Positions 62,946-64,000 of a stretch of 64,000 nt of DNA are shown here, in pieces (position 1 is the first letter of the stretch; each line of letters starts with the position of its first letter). Where the stretch lies: the NCBI RefSeq assembly GCF_048771995.1, contig NC_133024.1:115349501-115413500 (forward strand). Reading direction: 5' to 3'. The notes beneath the pieces are model-generated. The model worked only from the letters and a program-made list of their open reading frames with translations, was not told the DNA's origin and did no database searches. This DNA comes from Taeniopygia guttata. Its lineage: Eukaryota > Chordata > Aves > Passeriformes > Estrildidae. The translations under genes were made by a program, and so were the position numbers.

Positions 62946-63394
62946 AGTGGACACAGGTTTTGAGGTGCAGGGAAGGAGGGGTGGCTTTGAAGTAGAACAA
63001 AATTCATGCTGGGGGAGGTGGAAATATTTCCATAACATGCTTTTTCTTAGAAAATGATTTTTTAGTTCTCTTCTTAGGTAGAGTTTGGCGTTTAGTGATT
63101 TCAGGAGGATGTGAGAGCAGTGACTTAGAAAAGAGGAACCACAGAAAATGAGTGGCTTGTGAGTTTGCAGATAAGGCTGAGAGTCACAACACCGGACAGC
63201 TGGAAAGTGCAGGTGATTTTTATCTGGCCTGAAAGGGAGACTTGCACTGGGACAAGGGGAGATGGTTGAAAATATTCCACAGGAATGGAGAGGTGTGTTT
63301 GGGAGCAGGTCCTGGTGGAGAGGGAGGTGGGGGGATCAGTCTGGAGTAAAGGATGTGCAGGGTGGACTTTTCCACTCTCTCAGCTCCCTGACAG

Positions 63395-63600
63395 GTCAGC
63401 TTGGACAGCAGCAGCAATTTCCCCATGGAAAGGGTGCTCAGGCCCTGGCAGGGGCTGCCCAGGGAGCTTTGGAGTGCCCATCCCTGCAGGTGTCCCCTGG
63501 AGGTGGCACTGAGTGCTCTGGGCTGGGGACAAGGTGGGCATGGGCACAGCTGGGACTCCTTGGCTGGGAGGGCTTTTCCAGCCCCAGGGATCCCATGGGA
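63395..63600 (+). mobile_element. CR1 LINE 3' fragment, same subfamily as 62.46 kb but inverted
   Basis: It runs from CAGCAGCAATTTCCCCATGG to CCAGCCCCAGGGATCCCATG. With the preceding copy it forms an imperfect inverted pair about 450 bases apart. Confidence 0.8.
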
Positions 63601-64000
63601 GAAGGTGAGGAGGGCTCAGGGTGCAGTGTTACCCTGTGCCAGAGGAGCTCTCCCACGAGCTCCTCTCAGCTTGGGGAGCTCTGAGAGTTTGTCAAGGCAG
63701 CTTTTCCTGGCTTTTACCAGGATCCTTTCACTGAAATTCCTCTTCCTGTCACAAATGAAGCCTCTAAGGATTTGTCTGTGAATGTGTGGAGACCTTTAAC
63801 ACTCCAAAATTGTGCTGTGTGTCTGCTGGAGTAGTTGGAGGTGACACTAAAAATCAGATTTTTAATTCTCCTGCCAGGGGGGTGTGGGGTGGGGCGGGGC
63901 GGGTTGTTGTGGGCTGATTTAGTCTCCAGCTGTGCAGGGATGGCTGTGGCTGCTCCTGCTCTGGATTTGGCCATTCCCAGAAAGCACTGTTGGTGTTAGG

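Larger units (their letters stand above)
61911..64000 (+). other. NUP98: Probable NUP98 intron 1 (partial)
   Basis: Non-coding. GC content falls with distance from the CpG island. Two CR1 fragments of the same subfamily occur in opposite orientation (62,460-62,945 minus, 63,395-63,600 plus). No exon was recognised. Confidence 0.5.

Noticed and set aside
61911-64000. NUP98 coding exon 2
   Set aside because: I looked for the MFNKSFGTPFG start or FG-repeat coding sequence and did not see it; only intronic sequence and CR1 copies are present.

Overview
The window looks like bird nuclear DNA. It is GC-rich, gene structure is intron-exon, and the dominant interspersed repeat is a set of short 3' ends of CR1-type LINEs, the characteristic avian retroposon. 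No bacterial operon, CRISPR array, rRNA or tRNA is visible. The gene content is the conserved vertebrate block NUP98 - PGAP2 - RHOG - STIM1 (human 11p15.4), with the same relative orientations as in human. I cannot name the species.

Layout, left to right. 1-31,096: the 5' part of STIM1 on the minus strand. Coding exon 1 is at 30,964-31,096, exon 2 at 5,716-5,849, and they are separated by a 25.1 kb intron made of unique sequence, CR1 fragments, minisatellites and one probable solo LTR. The left edge lies in intron 2. 31,097-34,740: a GC-rich divergent promoter region between STIM1 (minus) and RHOG (plus), filled by three or more minisatellites. 34,740-41,575: RHOG on the plus strand, with a candidate untranslated first exon, a 5.6 kb intron carrying a (CATC)n array of about 630 bp, and one coding exon of 191 codons at 40,358-40,933. 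41,576-43,980: convergent intergenic space dominated by a tandem repeat. 43,980-60,881: PGAP2 on the minus strand, with five coding exons that I joined into a 254-residue protein (the length of human PGAP2), a 1.1 kb 3' UTR and a candidate untranslated first exon. 60,882-61,910: a bidirectional CpG-rich promoter with four CCAAT boxes shared by PGAP2 and NUP98. 61,911-64,000: probably NUP98 intron 1; no NUP98 coding exon lies in the window.

The genes are neighbours by ancient synteny rather than one pathway. STIM1 is the ER calcium sensor of store-operated calcium entry. RHOG is a Rac-like small GTPase. PGAP2 remodels the lipid of GPI anchors in the Golgi. NUP98 is a nucleoporin.

I found no undescribed multi-gene system. 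The unusual features are (i) many minisatellites, several touching functional sites (the STIM1 exon 2 acceptor, PGAP2 exon 4, the NUP98 leader); (ii) a near-identical 0.7 kb duplication between STIM1 intron 1 and PGAP2 intron 4; (iii) a 23-bp minisatellite that seems to have arisen from a CR1 3' tail and now carries many copies of a nuclear-receptor-like inverted repeat; and (iv) possible short upstream ORFs in the RHOG and PGAP2 leaders. The very long ORFs seen in arrays and GC-rich stretches are best explained by repeat periodicity and composition.
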